The notes under the pieces: generated by a model | What the model was told of the DNA's origin: nothing | What the model saw: only the letters and a program-made list of their open reading frames with translations | Databases searched by the model: none | Position numbers and translations under genes: made by a program | Assembly: GCF_009870825.1 (NCBI RefSeq) | Contig: NZ_WTWY01000017.1 | Location: forward strand, 1 to 64,000 | DNA from: Paenibacillus sp. USDA918EY | GTDB taxonomy: Bacteria > Bacillota > Bacilli > Paenibacillales > Paenibacillaceae | Direction of reading: 5' to 3' | DNA: 64,000 nucleotides | In this document: positions 53,386 through 62,700 of the stretch, in pieces | Layout: the number at the start of each line of letters is the position of its first letter | Position numbering within the stretch: the first letter of the stretch is position 1

Positions 53386-54168
53386 ATGACCCGAAACAAA
53401 GTCGAAATTTGTGGCGTGGATACCGCAAAATTACCGGTCCTAACCAACGTGGAAATGCGGGAATTATTCCACTCCTTGCAGCAACACAACGAACGGTCAG
53501 CCAGAGAAAAGCTCGTGAACGGCAACCTGAGACTTGTGCTCAGCGTCATTCAGCGCTTCAACAATCGGGGGGAATTTGTCGACGATTTGTTTCAGGTAGG
53601 CTGTATCGGACTGATGAAAGCTATTGATAATTTTGACTTGTCGCAAAACGTGAAATTTTCGACCTATGCGGTCCCGATGATCATCGGGGAAATCCGCCGG
53701 TACCTGAGGGACAACAATCCGATCAGAGTCTCGAGATCGCTGCGGGATATCGCCTATAAGGCGCTGCAGGTGCGCGATTCCTTGACCAACCAAAATTCGC
53801 GGGAACCGACGATTTTCGAAATTTCCGAAGTGCTGAACGTACCCAAAGAGGATGTCGTTTTTGCCCTGGACGCGATCCAGGATCCCGTGTCGCTTTTCGA
53901 ACCGATTTACCATGACGGCGGCGATCCCATCTACGTGATGGACCAAATCAGCGACGACAAAAACAAGGATGTGCAGTGGATCGAAGAAATCGCCCTCCGT
54001 GAAGCGATGCAAAGGCTCGGCCAGCGGGAAAAAATGATTCTTTCCATGCGCTTTTTTGAAGGAAAAACCCAGATGGAGGTTGCCGACGAAATCGGCATTT
54101 CCCAGGCGCAAGTGTCCCGGCTCGAGAAATCGGCCATTCAGCAAATGCAAAAACATGTGAAATCGTAA
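53386..54168 (+). CDS. sigG: RNA polymerase sigma-G factor (forespore)
   Basis: Late forespore sigma factor of 260 aa. Start ATG 53386 gives TRNKVEICGVDTAKLPVLTN, the family N-terminus; the ATG at 53359 lies inside the leader hairpin. Region 2: GNLRLVLSVIQRF and DDLFQVGCIGLMKAIDNFDL; region 4: TQMEVADEIGISQAQVSRLEKSA. It is tightly conserved with B. subtilis SigG. Expression probably combines readthrough from sigE and a forespore promoter that I did not resolve. Confidence 0.96.
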   Translation: MTRNKVEICGVDTAKLPVLTNVEMRELFHSLQQHNERSAREKLVNGNLRLVLSVIQRFNNRGEFVDDLFQVGCIGLMKAIDNFDLSQNVKFSTYAVPMIIGEIRRYLRDNNPIRVSRSLRDIAYKALQVRDSLTNQNSREPTIFEISEVLNVPKEDVVFALDAIQDPVSLFEPIYHDGGDPIYVMDQISDDKNKDVQWIEEIALREAMQRLGQREKMILSMRFFEGKTQMEVADEIGISQAQVSRLEKSAIQQMQKHVKS

Positions 54169-54621
54169 AACCAACAATTGAATATTGAGGATTGGCGGAA
54201 AAGACATTTACGTTTATGCCAAGCCTATAAACCTAAAAGCGATCCGTTTCGGGTCGTTTTTTTAATGCATCGGAGCTCATGGTTTCCGAGGTAACCTATA
54301 AAGCCCCTGAATCGGCGTCGAAGCAAAAAACCGGGTTATTTTATGGATCATGTCCGAAGGGCCTCTTCATCAGACATATGTGGCAAGCAGCGGTTTCATT
54401 CATGGTTGTTTCACTTGAAGCATTTGTCGGGGCAAACCCGCATCAGGCCTGAGCATAGGGCGCCGGTGAACGTTTTTGATTTTCGAAAAAGAAGGGCATT
54501 TTGCCCAAAGGGAACATATACTTATATCAAGAATACGGTAACGGATGATGCAGGCACGCAAATTTAGGAGGAAAAGGGGCTGCGGACATTGATTCCAGAA
54601 AAACAGACGGTGGGGATAAAC
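54169..54621 (+). other. sigG-ylmC gap
   Basis: A terminator lies at 54234-54263. The remaining ~360 bp contain a small GGGCA-TTT-TGCCC hairpin at 54494-54506 and AT-rich sequence (GGAACATATACTTAT near 54511) that could be a sporulation promoter, but spacing did not fit one sigma factor clearly. No gene is supported; a 74-codon frame here lacks a ribosome site. Confidence 0.45.
54234..54263 (+). terminator. intrinsic terminator after sigG
   Basis: AGCGATCC pairs with GGGTCGTT (G-U pairs) around GTTTC and ends in a run of seven T. Confidence 0.75.
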
Positions 54622-54936
54622 ATGAAAATATCCGATTTTCAAACCAAAGACGTCATCAACATCGTGGACGGCAAAAGGCTCGGCCAAATCAGCGATTTGG
54701 AGCTGGATCTCCGCCAGGGCCGGATCGACGCGATCGTCGTGCCAAGTTATAATAAATTTTTGGGCTTGTTCGGCGGCGGGGCGGATCTCATCATCCCATG
54801 GCAAAACATCGTCAAAATCGGTTCGGATGTCGTTTTGGTCAAAATGGAAGAACTCAAAACGCTGACGAACGAAAAGGAAGCTTCGTCCCAAGGAGACCGC
54901 CAGGAAAGGGATCGCCGAAATTACAGGGATTTGTGA
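54622..54936 (+). CDS. ylmC: YlmC/YmxH family sporulation protein (PRC-barrel)
   Basis: Protein of 104 aa with a PRC-barrel-like domain: MKISDFQTKDVINIVDGKRLGQISDLELD start and ADLIIPWQNIVKIGSDVVLVK. It is conserved in spore formers; the function is unknown. ATG 54622 with GGTGGGG upstream is preferred to the TTG at 54589. The C-terminus is charged and disordered. It heads the ylm group. Confidence 0.85.
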   Translation: MKISDFQTKDVINIVDGKRLGQISDLELDLRQGRIDAIVVPSYNKFLGLFGGGADLIIPWQNIVKIGSDVVLVKMEELKTLTNEKEASSQGDRQERDRRNYRDL

Positions 54937-54974
54937 GTCTTCATGTGGTACACTGGATGTTGAGGTGAACAGGT

Positions 54975-55829
54975 ATGGAACCGTTTGTTTTGAAAGAGGA
55001 ACAGGGACGCCCGGCGCTGTTTATGCTGGAGCCTTGGGTTAGCCGTTATGGCGGCGTCAGTGCCGGCTTTACGAGCCGGAACGGGGGCGTGGGCCAGACG
55101 CCTTACGATTCGCTGAATTGCGCCTTTCACGTCGGCGACCGTGCCGAGGACGTCATTGCCAACCGCGAGCTTGTCGCGTCTCGGCTTGGGTTTACGCTTG
55201 CTTCATGGACATGCGGGGAGCAGGTCCACCGCGCCGATATCGCCGTTATTGACAAAAGCCTGGCGGGTGCGGGAAGCTTAACGCGGGAATCGGCCGTTCA
55301 GGACACGGATGGGCTGCTTACCAACGTACCGGGCGTGATGCTCACGTCTTTTTATGCCGATTGCGTGCCTTTGTTTTTTTATGATCCGGTTCGGCAGGTG
55401 GTCGGTCTTGCGCATGCAGGCTGGAAAGGAACCGTGGCGCGAATCGCAGCAAAAATGGCGGAACGCATGACGGAGGTTTTTGGCAGCCGGCCAGAAGATA
55501 TACAAGCGGCTATCGGGCCGTCGATCGGGTCCTGCTGTTATGAAATCGATGGAAAAGTTATGTCTTATGTCCATGATTTAGCAAAAGATTTCCTGGGTAA
55601 TGACGAGTATTCCGTATCGGATTGGTACATAACCAAAGAAGGCGGCAAATATATGCTCAACTTGAAAGAAATGAATCGACACATTATGATTAAAGCAGGA
55701 ATATTGCCGACTCATATCGAATGTACATCATGGTGTACGAGCTGTCGTAACGATTTGTTTTTCTCATACCGGAAGGATGGGGGAACGACAGGACGAATGG
55801 CTAGTTGGATCGGGCTAAAAGAGGGGTGA
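54975..55829 (+). CDS. pgeF: peptidoglycan editing factor PgeF (YlmD, DUF152)
   Basis: Laccase-fold protein of 284 aa. Family members remove wrongly built UDP-MurNAc-L-Ser from the wall precursor pool; others are called polyphenol oxidase or purine nucleoside phosphorylase. Metal-site residues are seen in EQVHRADI (His), FYADCVPLFF (Cys) and GLAHAGWKGT (His). GAGGTGAA lies before the ATG. ylmE follows 7 bp downstream, as in B. subtilis. Confidence 0.9.
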   Translation: MEPFVLKEEQGRPALFMLEPWVSRYGGVSAGFTSRNGGVGQTPYDSLNCAFHVGDRAEDVIANRELVASRLGFTLASWTCGEQVHRADIAVIDKSLAGAGSLTRESAVQDTDGLLTNVPGVMLTSFYADCVPLFFYDPVRQVVGLAHAGWKGTVARIAAKMAERMTEVFGSRPEDIQAAIGPSIGSCCYEIDGKVMSYVHDLAKDFLGNDEYSVSDWYITKEGGKYMLNLKEMNRHIMIKAGILPTHIECTSWCTSCRNDLFFSYRKDGGTTGRMASWIGLKEG

Positions 55830-55836
55830 GCCTTCC

Positions 55837-56532
55837 GTGACTTTGGAAGAGCGGATACAGGACGTCAATCGACGCATTGAGCAGGCATGCCGGCGCAGCG
55901 GCAGAACGCCTGAAGAAGTAAAGATCGTGGCGGTTACAAAATATGTTTCGCCCGCGATGACGGCCAAGGTGCTGGACAGCGGGCTTGAGCATATTGGCGA
56001 AAACCGTTGGCAAAACGCACAGGATAAATGGGAGGCGCTCGGACACCGGGGCACGTGGCATTTTATCGGTCATCTGCAGACCAACAAGGTAAAAGACGTG
56101 ATCGGAAAGTTCGAGTACATCCATTCGCTGGACAGGCTCTCGCTTGCCAAGGAACTGGAGAAGCAAGCCGCCGCGCGGGGGCTTCAGGTCAAAGCTTTTT
56201 TACAGGTCAACATTTCCGGGGAAGACAGCAAGTACGGCTTGCCCCCCGAGGAAGCGGCATCGTTTTTGCAGGAAATTCAAAACTTTTCCCATATTAAAGT
56301 GATCGGCTTGATGACCATGGCTCCTTTTGAAGACGAGGCGGAGGATACCCGTTTCGTATTCAGGGGGCTGCGCGAGTTAAGGGACGAATTGAACCGCAGG
56401 GGCATTACGCAGGAACCGTTAACGGAGCTTTCCATGGGCATGTCTAACGATTTTGAAGTGGCGATTGAGGAAGGAGCGACTTGGATCCGTTTAGGCAGCA
56501 TTTTAGTAGGGAAAGAGGAGGGGGAAGGATGA
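55837..56532 (+). CDS. ylmE: YggS family PLP-binding protein (YlmE)
   Basis: Protein of 231 aa that binds pyridoxal phosphate and helps keep B6 and amino acid pools balanced; no enzymatic reaction is proven. The PLP Lys lies in VAVTKYVSP (about residue 34); HFIGHLQTNKVKDV and LSMGMSNDFEVAIEEGATWIRLGS are signatures. It starts with GTG after AGAGGGGTGA. Its stop overlaps the sepF start by 4 bp. Confidence 0.93.
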   Translation: MTLEERIQDVNRRIEQACRRSGRTPEEVKIVAVTKYVSPAMTAKVLDSGLEHIGENRWQNAQDKWEALGHRGTWHFIGHLQTNKVKDVIGKFEYIHSLDRLSLAKELEKQAAARGLQVKAFLQVNISGEDSKYGLPPEEAASFLQEIQNFSHIKVIGLMTMAPFEDEAEDTRFVFRGLRELRDELNRRGITQEPLTELSMGMSNDFEVAIEEGATWIRLGSILVGKEEGEG

Positions 56533-56972
56533 GCGTGATGAATAAATTTATGTCTTTTTTGGGATTGCAGGAGCAGGAAGAAATCGTGGAGCGGGAGCAG
56601 CTTCCGGTTGAAGAAGAAGTGGAAACTCCGCAGTTGGAAGCGCGTAGAAACCCAAGGGGAAATAATGTGGTCAGCATTCATTCGCAAAAAAACGTCAAGG
56701 TAATCCTCCATGAACCGCGCTCCTACGACGAAGCCCAGGAAATCGCCGATCACTTGCGTTCCCACCGGACGGTGGTCGTCAATTTGCAGCGGGTTCGTAC
56801 CGACCAGGCGCTGCGGATCATCGACTTTCTCAGCGGAACGGTTTATGCCTTGAGCGGCGGCATTTCCAAGATTGGCGGGAACATTTTTTTATGTACCCCG
56901 GATACCGTTGAAATCTCAGGCACCATTTCCGAAATACTTGCGGATGAACATGATTACAACAGAATGAGGTGA
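56529..56972 (+). CDS. sepF: cell division protein SepF
   Basis: Protein of 147 aa that binds FtsZ tails, bends and bundles filaments and acts as an alternative membrane anchor. The N-terminal amphipathic helix (MNKFMSFLGL) targets the membrane; an acidic linker leads to the SepF domain (about 55-140, RSYDEAQEIADHLRSHRTVVVNLQR). The ATG at 56529 follows GGAGGGGG and overlaps ylmE; the longer frame from 56481 is unlikely. Confidence 0.94.
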   Translation: MSVMNKFMSFLGLQEQEEIVEREQLPVEEEVETPQLEARRNPRGNNVVSIHSQKNVKVILHEPRSYDEAQEIADHLRSHRTVVVNLQRVRTDQALRIIDFLSGTVYALSGGISKIGGNIFLCTPDTVEISGTISEILADEHDYNRMR

Positions 56973-56979
56973 AGCGGTT

Positions 56980-57249
56980 TTGTTAGATATAATTACCATC
57001 GTGGATTATCTGTTCCAAATTTACTTTTACATGATTATCGTTTACGTGCTGATGTCCTGGCTTCCGAACCTGCGGGAAAGCTTTATCGGCGAGCTTCTGG
57101 GCAAGCTTGTGGAGCCGTATTTGTCGCCGTTTCGCCGTTTTATCCCCCCGATCGCGGGAATGCTTGATATTTCGCCGATCATCGCGCTGATCGTGCTGCA
57201 GTTCGCCGAACGGGGCGTTCTCGCGATTCTGATGTATTTATTGGTGTGA
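56980..57249 (+). CDS. ylmG: YggT family membrane protein (YlmG)
   Basis: Membrane protein of 89 aa with two helices and the YggT motif LVEPYLSPFRRFIPPIAGMLDISPIIAL. The family is tied to division and envelope upkeep, without a defined activity. It starts with TTG; GAGGTGA, which overlaps the sepF stop, lies about 8 nt upstream. Confidence 0.88.
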   Translation: MLDIITIVDYLFQIYFYMIIVYVLMSWLPNLRESFIGELLGKLVEPYLSPFRRFIPPIAGMLDISPIIALIVLQFAERGVLAILMYLLV

Positions 57250-57255
57250 GTGACG

Positions 57256-58038
57256 ATGAAACTGGATATTTACGATCATTTTCATCCGGATGAGCGCGAG
57301 TTCGTCGATCGGGCCTGGGAATGGGTTGTGAACGCTGGCCAATACCATGAAACCCGTCTGACGGACTTTTTGGATCCAAGGCAGGCTTTTATCGTGGAAT
57401 CGCTGGCGAACCGCCACCCGGACGTGCACGTGCGGTTTGACGGAGGTTATGAGGAAGCGGAACGGACAAGGGCGTTGATCGCCCCCGACTACCGCGATTT
57501 AAGCGGCGAGGACATGAAGCTGAAGGTGCTCAGCATCGATTCCGTAGACCGGAAATTTCTGACGTTGGAGCATGGCGATTATATGGGATCGATTCTTGGC
57601 CTTGGCATTAAACGTTCCAAAATCGGCGACATTCACGTGCTGGAGAGCGGCTGTCACACGGTCGTATGCGAAGAAATCAGCGCCTTTCTGGACATGAACC
57701 TGAATCAGGTGCATCGCGTGCAAGTTCACAGCGAAATTTTGCCGATCGATCAACTTCAAACGAACAAAGCCGCGCTGGAGCCGATGGATATTACGGTCGC
57801 CTCGCTGCGCCTGGACGGGATCGCGTCCGACGTGTATAGGCTCAGTCGAAGCAAGGTGTTGATTCCGATCCGGGCCGGCCGCTGCCGCGTCAATTGGAAA
57901 ACGGTCGAGGATCCGTCGGCTCCGCTAAAGGCGGGGGATGTCGTGTCGATGCAGGGCTTCGGCCGGTTTAAGGTGCTCGAAGCGGGGGACGTTACAAAAA
58001 AAGGACGCTACCGGGTTAAAATAGGTAAATTTGTGTAG
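57256..58038 (+). CDS. ylmH: S4 domain RNA-binding protein YlmH
   Basis: RNA-binding protein of 260 aa. The N-terminal part (about 1-175) has the YlmH fold with IDSVDRKFLTLEHGDYMGSILGLGIKRSKIGDI. The S4 domain lies at about 178-250 (LRLDGIASDVYRLSRSKVLIPIRAGRCRVNWK). In B. subtilis YlmH acts in rescue of stalled ribosomes. ATG 57256 is chosen; a GTG at 57250 is possible, and no strong ribosome site is present. Confidence 0.9.
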   Translation: MKLDIYDHFHPDEREFVDRAWEWVVNAGQYHETRLTDFLDPRQAFIVESLANRHPDVHVRFDGGYEEAERTRALIAPDYRDLSGEDMKLKVLSIDSVDRKFLTLEHGDYMGSILGLGIKRSKIGDIHVLESGCHTVVCEEISAFLDMNLNQVHRVQVHSEILPIDQLQTNKAALEPMDITVASLRLDGIASDVYRLSRSKVLIPIRAGRCRVNWKTVEDPSAPLKAGDVVSMQGFGRFKVLEAGDVTKKGRYRVKIGKFV

Positions 58039-58191
58039 ACTCGCAGCAGGAAATAGGTTATTCCTGTCGAAATCTAATTCAAGCGAATACTAATAAAATG
58101 GTTTTATTCGGCCGATACAATCCAAGAGGGCTGTATCATCAGATCCGTTTGATAACAGGGGGACCTGAACATTCTTAGGAGGTGCACATCT

Positions 58192-58695
58192 ATGCCGTTA
58201 ACGCCGTTAGACATACATAACAAGGAATTTTCACGCAGGCTTCGGGGCTATGATGAAGATGAAGTGAATGAATTCCTCGATCAGGTCATTAAGGATTATG
58301 AGAGTGTCATTCGCGAAAACAAGGATCTTCATAATCAGTTGATGTCATTGCAGGAAAGATTGGACCATTTCCTCAACATCGAAGAGACGCTTTCGAAAAC
58401 GATCATCGTCGCCCAGGAAGCGGCGGATGAAGTGAAAAACAACGCCAAGAAGGAAGCGCAGTTGATCATAAAAGAATCCGAGAAAAATGCGGATCGCATC
58501 ATTAACGAATCGCTTGCCAAGTCGCGCAAAATTGCGATGGAAGTGGAAGAATTGAAAAAGCAGGCTTCCATTTACCGTACCCGATTCCGGACGCTGGTGG
58601 AAGCGCAGCTGGAGCTTTTGAGCCAAGACGGCTGGGATGCGCTGGAATCGCCCGGCGATTCCCGGGATACCCGCGAAGCAAATGAGGTATACTAG
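58192..58695 (+). CDS. divIVA: cell pole/septum protein DivIVA
   Basis: Coiled-coil protein of 167 aa that binds negatively curved membrane and positions Min proteins, and anchors the chromosome in sporulation. The N-terminal crossed-loop domain MPLTPLDIHNKEFSRRLRGYDEDEVNEFL is highly conserved; coiled coils cover about 30-65 and 75-135. AGGAGGTG precedes the ATG. It ends the ylm-div group. Confidence 0.95.
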   Translation: MPLTPLDIHNKEFSRRLRGYDEDEVNEFLDQVIKDYESVIRENKDLHNQLMSLQERLDHFLNIEETLSKTIIVAQEAADEVKNNAKKEAQLIIKESEKNADRIINESLAKSRKIAMEVEELKKQASIYRTRFRTLVEAQLELLSQDGWDALESPGDSRDTREANEVY

Positions 58696-58707
58696 GCTTC
58701 TGCTTGG

Positions 58708-58736
58708 TTGACTTTTGAATGAAAAAGGGCTATAAC
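58708..58736 (+). promoter_or_regulatory. ileS promoter
   Basis: TTGACT (58708-58713), 17 bp and TATAAC (58731-58736) form a good sigma-A promoter 12 bp after the divIVA stop. Transcription should start near 58743, at the head of the T-box leader. Confidence 0.82.
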
Positions 58737-58742
58737 TATAGT

Positions 58743-59099
58743 CATATCGGTTGTCGCGCGCAGTCGCGGCAGCGTTGAAGCGCATATGGATTCCATGATG
58801 GGATAAGTAAGCTTTGGACATGTTCTCCAGAGAGTCGGCGTTTGCTGAGAGCCGACGTTCAGACCGAAGCCGAAGATCCTCCCGGAGAAGCGAAGCTGAA
58901 GCGTTAGCATTAACGTGCGTAAGCCAAGCCGGCATGCCGAACGTTATATCGGCTCCTTGCTGACGGCGATGTTCCTTGGGAACCCCGATCAGGCGAGGAC
59001 TTGAGGAGTCGTTCAGGGGAGTTTTGTTTCTCCATGAGCGGAATTAGGGTGGTCACGCGAGCAGAAGCCTCGTCCCTTTTAGGGATGGGGCTTTTATTT
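58743..59099 (+). promoter_or_regulatory. isoleucine T-box riboswitch
   Basis: Leader RNA that senses uncharged tRNA-Ile. The distal stem I with its AG-bulge sequence is CCAGAGAGTCGGCG...GCCGAC (about 58829-58858). The specifier codon ATC (Ile) is at 58876-58878 in GAAGATCCTCC. The T-box sequence TTAGGGTGGTCACGCG lies at 59044-59059; its TGGT pairs with an ACCA tRNA end. The terminator stem follows. Uncharged tRNA-Ile should favour the antiterminator and readthrough to ileS. Confidence 0.92.
59065..59099 (+). terminator. T-box-controlled terminator
   Basis: AAGCCTCGTCCCT pairs with AGGGATGGGGCTT (G-U pairs), followed by TTATTTG. It is the alternative fold to the T-box antiterminator. Confidence 0.85.
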
Positions 59100-59158
59100 G
59101 TGTTCTTCGAAGCTTCTTCGAGCATCTTTTTGTTTCGAATCCGCCTAAATTCTACCGA

Positions 59159-59675
59159 ATCCCCCTAAATCCCCCTTTCCAAAGGGGGACCCCAGAGGGC
59201 GCTGCCCTCTGGACACCCGAAAGTTCGGCGTAGGGAGGGGGAGTGGCGCGCTAAAGCTGCTTTTGGAGTTGTGAACGGTTCTTCCTCGACTTTCCTTCGG
59301 AATCGTCATCGGGAACCTTCCATGCGAGCTATGGGAGTGGCGCGATAAAGCAGCTTTTGGAGTTGTGAACGGTTCTTCCTCAGCTCCCTTCGGATCGCTA
59401 TCGGGAACCTTTCATGCGTGCGATGGGTGTGGTGCAAGGAGTAACTTTTAGTTTTTGAAACGAGAGCGCGCATCCGTTAAGCGTGCCCCGTCTTTGCGAA
59501 AGCAAAGAACGGGGCGAAAAGCGGGTATCACATAAAAAGAATCAAAGTACGTACTCTGTGACTCGCCCGACCCATTTCGGGAGTCCAGAGGGCGGAGCCC
59601 TTGGGGTCCCCTAAAAGTTTTCCGAAGGAAAACTCGCTTCGAAAGCATCCGCTTAGAAGGGGGATTTAGGGGGAT
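59159..59675. repeat. 517-bp block with 19-bp terminal inverted repeats
   Basis: ATCCCCCTAAATCCCCCTT (59159-59177) recurs inverted and perfect at 59657-59675. Inside are CCCCCTTT/AAAGGGGG (59171-59188), a 9-bp stem CCAGAGGGC/GCCCTCTGG (59192-59212) with a degenerate copy at 59585-59604, a 13-bp GAAA-loop hairpin (59485-59515) and AGTTTTCC-GAA-GGAAAACT (59616-59634). No transposase or clear target duplication is seen. A MITE-like or composite repeat insertion is inferred. Confidence 0.72.
59239..59424 (+). repeat. 94-bp tandem duplication
   Basis: Unit 1 (59239-59332) and unit 2 (59333-59424) start with GGGAGTGGCGCG and share GCTTTTGGAGTTGTGAACGG and TTCTTCCTC, differing at scattered sites; a third partial start (GGGTGTGG) follows. 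The units are about 85 percent alike by eye. Confidence 0.8.
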
Positions 59676-59708
59676 GGGAAATCTTTTGAAAGATTTTGGA
59701 GGTTGAAA

Positions 59709-62700
59709 ATGATGCAAAAAGTCGATATCAAAGAAAAAGCGCGCACACGCGACCTGCGCGTACTAAAAAAATGGAACGAGGAAGATACCTTCCGCAGATC
59801 GATGGAAAACCGCAAAGGCAGACCGAACTACGTGTTTTACGAAGGTCCGCCTACGGCGAACGGCGCGCCGCATATCGGGCACGTTCTCGGCCGCGTCATC
59901 AAAGACTTTATCGGCCGTTACCAAACGATGAAAGGCTACCGCGTCGTCCGCAAAGCGGGCTGGGATACTCACGGCTTGCCGGTCGAGCTTGGCGTGGAAA
60001 AACAGCTGGGCATCTCCGGCAAACAAGAGATCGAAAAATACGGCGTTGAAGAATTTATTAAAAAATGTAAAGCCAGCGTATTTGAATATGAAAAACAATG
60101 GAGAGAGCTGACCGAGGCGATCGGCTACTGGACCGACCTGGATCATCCGTACATCACGCTTGAAAACAACTACATCGAAAGCGTGTGGAACATCCTCGCG
60201 ACGATCCATGACAAAGGACTGCTGTACCGCGGCCATCGCGTTAGCCCGTATTGCCCTTGCTGCCAAACGACGCTCAGCTCCCACGAAGTGGCCCAAGGCT
60301 ACGAAGACGTCAAAGACTTGAGCGCCACTGCGAAGTTCAAGCTGCATGACAGCGGCGACTACGTGCTTGCCTGGACGACGACCCCTTGGACGCTGCCGGC
60401 TCACGTTGCGCTCGCGATGAACCCGGATATGGATTATGCGCGCGTGCAAAAAAACGGCGAAGTGTACATCGTGGCCAAAAATCTGGTCGAAGACGTGATG
60501 AAAGAAGATTATCAGGTGTTGTCCACGCACAAAGGCTCCGAGTTTATCGGTAAAACCTACACGCCGCCGTTTACGTACATCCATCCGGAAAAGGGCAACC
60601 TGATCGTCGGCGCTTCGTTCGTCACGGACGCAAGCGGTACCGGTATCGTCCATATGGCGCCTGCGCACGGCGAAGACGACTACAGAACATGCCGCGAAAA
60701 CGGCATCAGCTTCGTCAGCGTCGTTAACGCCCAAGGCCGCTATACCGATGAGGTTACGGATCTGGCCGGACGTTTTGTGAAGGATTGCGATTTGGACATC
60801 GTGAAGATGCTGTCGGAAAAAGGCCTTTTGTTCAGCAAGGAAAAATACGAACACAGCTATCCGTTCTGCTGGCGCTGCAAATCGCCGCTCCTGTATTACG
60901 CGATGGAAAGCTGGTTCATCGAAACGACGGCCGTCAAAGATCAGTTGATCGCCAACAACAACGGCGTGGAGTGGTTCCCGGGCCATATCCGCGAAGGCCG
61001 TTTCGGCAAATTCCTGGAAGATCTGGTGGATTGGAATATCAGCCGGAACCGTTACTGGGGTACGCCGCTGAATGTTTGGGTGTGCGACTCCTGTAAAAAA
61101 GAATACGCTCCGCACAGCTTTGCGGATTTGAGAGAACATGCGACAACGGCTCTCCCGGATGATTTTGAACTTCACAAGCCTTACGTGGACGAAGTCAAAG
61201 TCAAATGCCCGCACTGCGACGGCGGCGTGATGGAACGCACCTCCGAGGTCATCGACGTATGGTTCGACAGCGGTTCGATGCCGTTTGCGCAGCATCATTA
61301 TCCGTTCGAAAACGAGAGCACCTTCGAAGAGCAGTTCCCTGCGGATATGATCTGCGAAGGGATCGACCAAACCCGCGGCTGGTTCTACAGCTTGCTGGCG
61401 GTTTCCACCCTCTTTAAGGGCGTGGCGCCTTACAAAGCGGTTATCGCGACGGGCCACATTTTGGATGAAAACGGACAAAAGATGTCCAAATCCAAAGGCA
61501 ACGTCATCGATCCATGGGATATCATCAACGAATTCGGCACGGACGCGTTCCGCTGGGCATTGCTGGCCGACAGCGCGCCATGGAACAGCAAACGTTTCTC
61601 CAAAGGCATCGTTGCGGAAGCGAAATCCAAAGTCGTCGATACGCTCGTGAACACTCATTCGTTCCTGACGTTGTACGCAAACATCGACGGCTACGATCCG
61701 GCAAAGCATCCGTTCAAGCCTTCCGACAATAAACTCGACCGCTGGATTCTGTCCCGTTTGAACAGCCTGATCCAACTGGTCGACAAAGGTCTTGCGGTGA
61801 ACGACTTCCTGAACTCGGCGAAAGGCATCGAAGGATTTGTCGACGAGCTGAGCAACTGGTACATCCGCCGTTCCCGCGACCGTTTCTGGGGCAGCGGGCT
61901 GACCGAAGACAAACTTGCGGCATACGGCACGCTGACGCATGTGCTGCTGACGCTGTCGAAATTGATGGCGCCATATACGCCGTTCCTGTCCGAAGACATT
62001 TACACCAACCTCGGCGGAGGCGAAAGCGTGCACTTGGCGGACTTCCCGCAGGCCGACGAATCGCTGATCGACAAAACGCTTGAAGCCGACATGGAAGCGG
62101 CGCGCCAAATCGTCGAGCTTGCGCGCAACGTGCGCAACGAAACGGGCATCAAAACCCGTCAGCCGTTGTCCGAGCTGATCGTTTCCATGGATCGTCCGTT
62201 TGACGCGGAGGGCTACCAGGAGATCATCAAAGAAGAAATCAACGTGAAGGACCTCGTGCTGGAAACAAGCGACAGCGGGTTCGTGGACTTTACGCTCAAA
62301 ATGAACCTGAAGGTGGCCGGCAAAAAATACGGCAAAAACATCGGTTTCCTCCAAGGCTTCCTGAAAGGTTTGTCTCCGGAGGAAACGAGAGCGGCCGTTC
62401 AATCCGGAGGCCTCAACGTTACCTCTCCGGAAGGTGAAGAGCTGCAAATTACCGCCGACGAATTGCTCGTCGAAAAACATGCCAAGAGCGGATTCGCTTC
62501 GGCTTCCGGTTACGGCATCACGGTTGCCCTGAATACCGAGATTACGCCTGAGCTTGAGCAGGAAGGCTGGGTCAGGGAAGTGGTCCGCGCCGTTCAGGAT
62601 TATCGCAAAAAGCTTGACCTGCCGATCGAAAAACGGGTAACGCTTGTTTTGGACGCGGACGAAGAGCTGACCCAAGCGATTCGGGCCTTCGACCATGTGC

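Larger units (their letters stand above)
59100..59708 (+). other. long non-coding stretch between T-box and ileS
   Basis: About 600 bp separate the T-box terminator from the ileS start. No gene is supported on either strand. It is dominated by a 517-bp block with terminal inverted repeats, plus a 94-bp tandem duplication and at least five strong hairpins. A TTT-bounded palindrome, AAATCTTTTGAAAGATTT (59679-59696), lies just before GGAGG (59698-59702), the ileS ribosome site. Confidence 0.75.

Noticed and set aside
54343..54567. 74-codon frame between sigG and ylmC
   Set aside because: No ribosome binding site, unconvincing composition, and no similarity to known small sporulation proteins.
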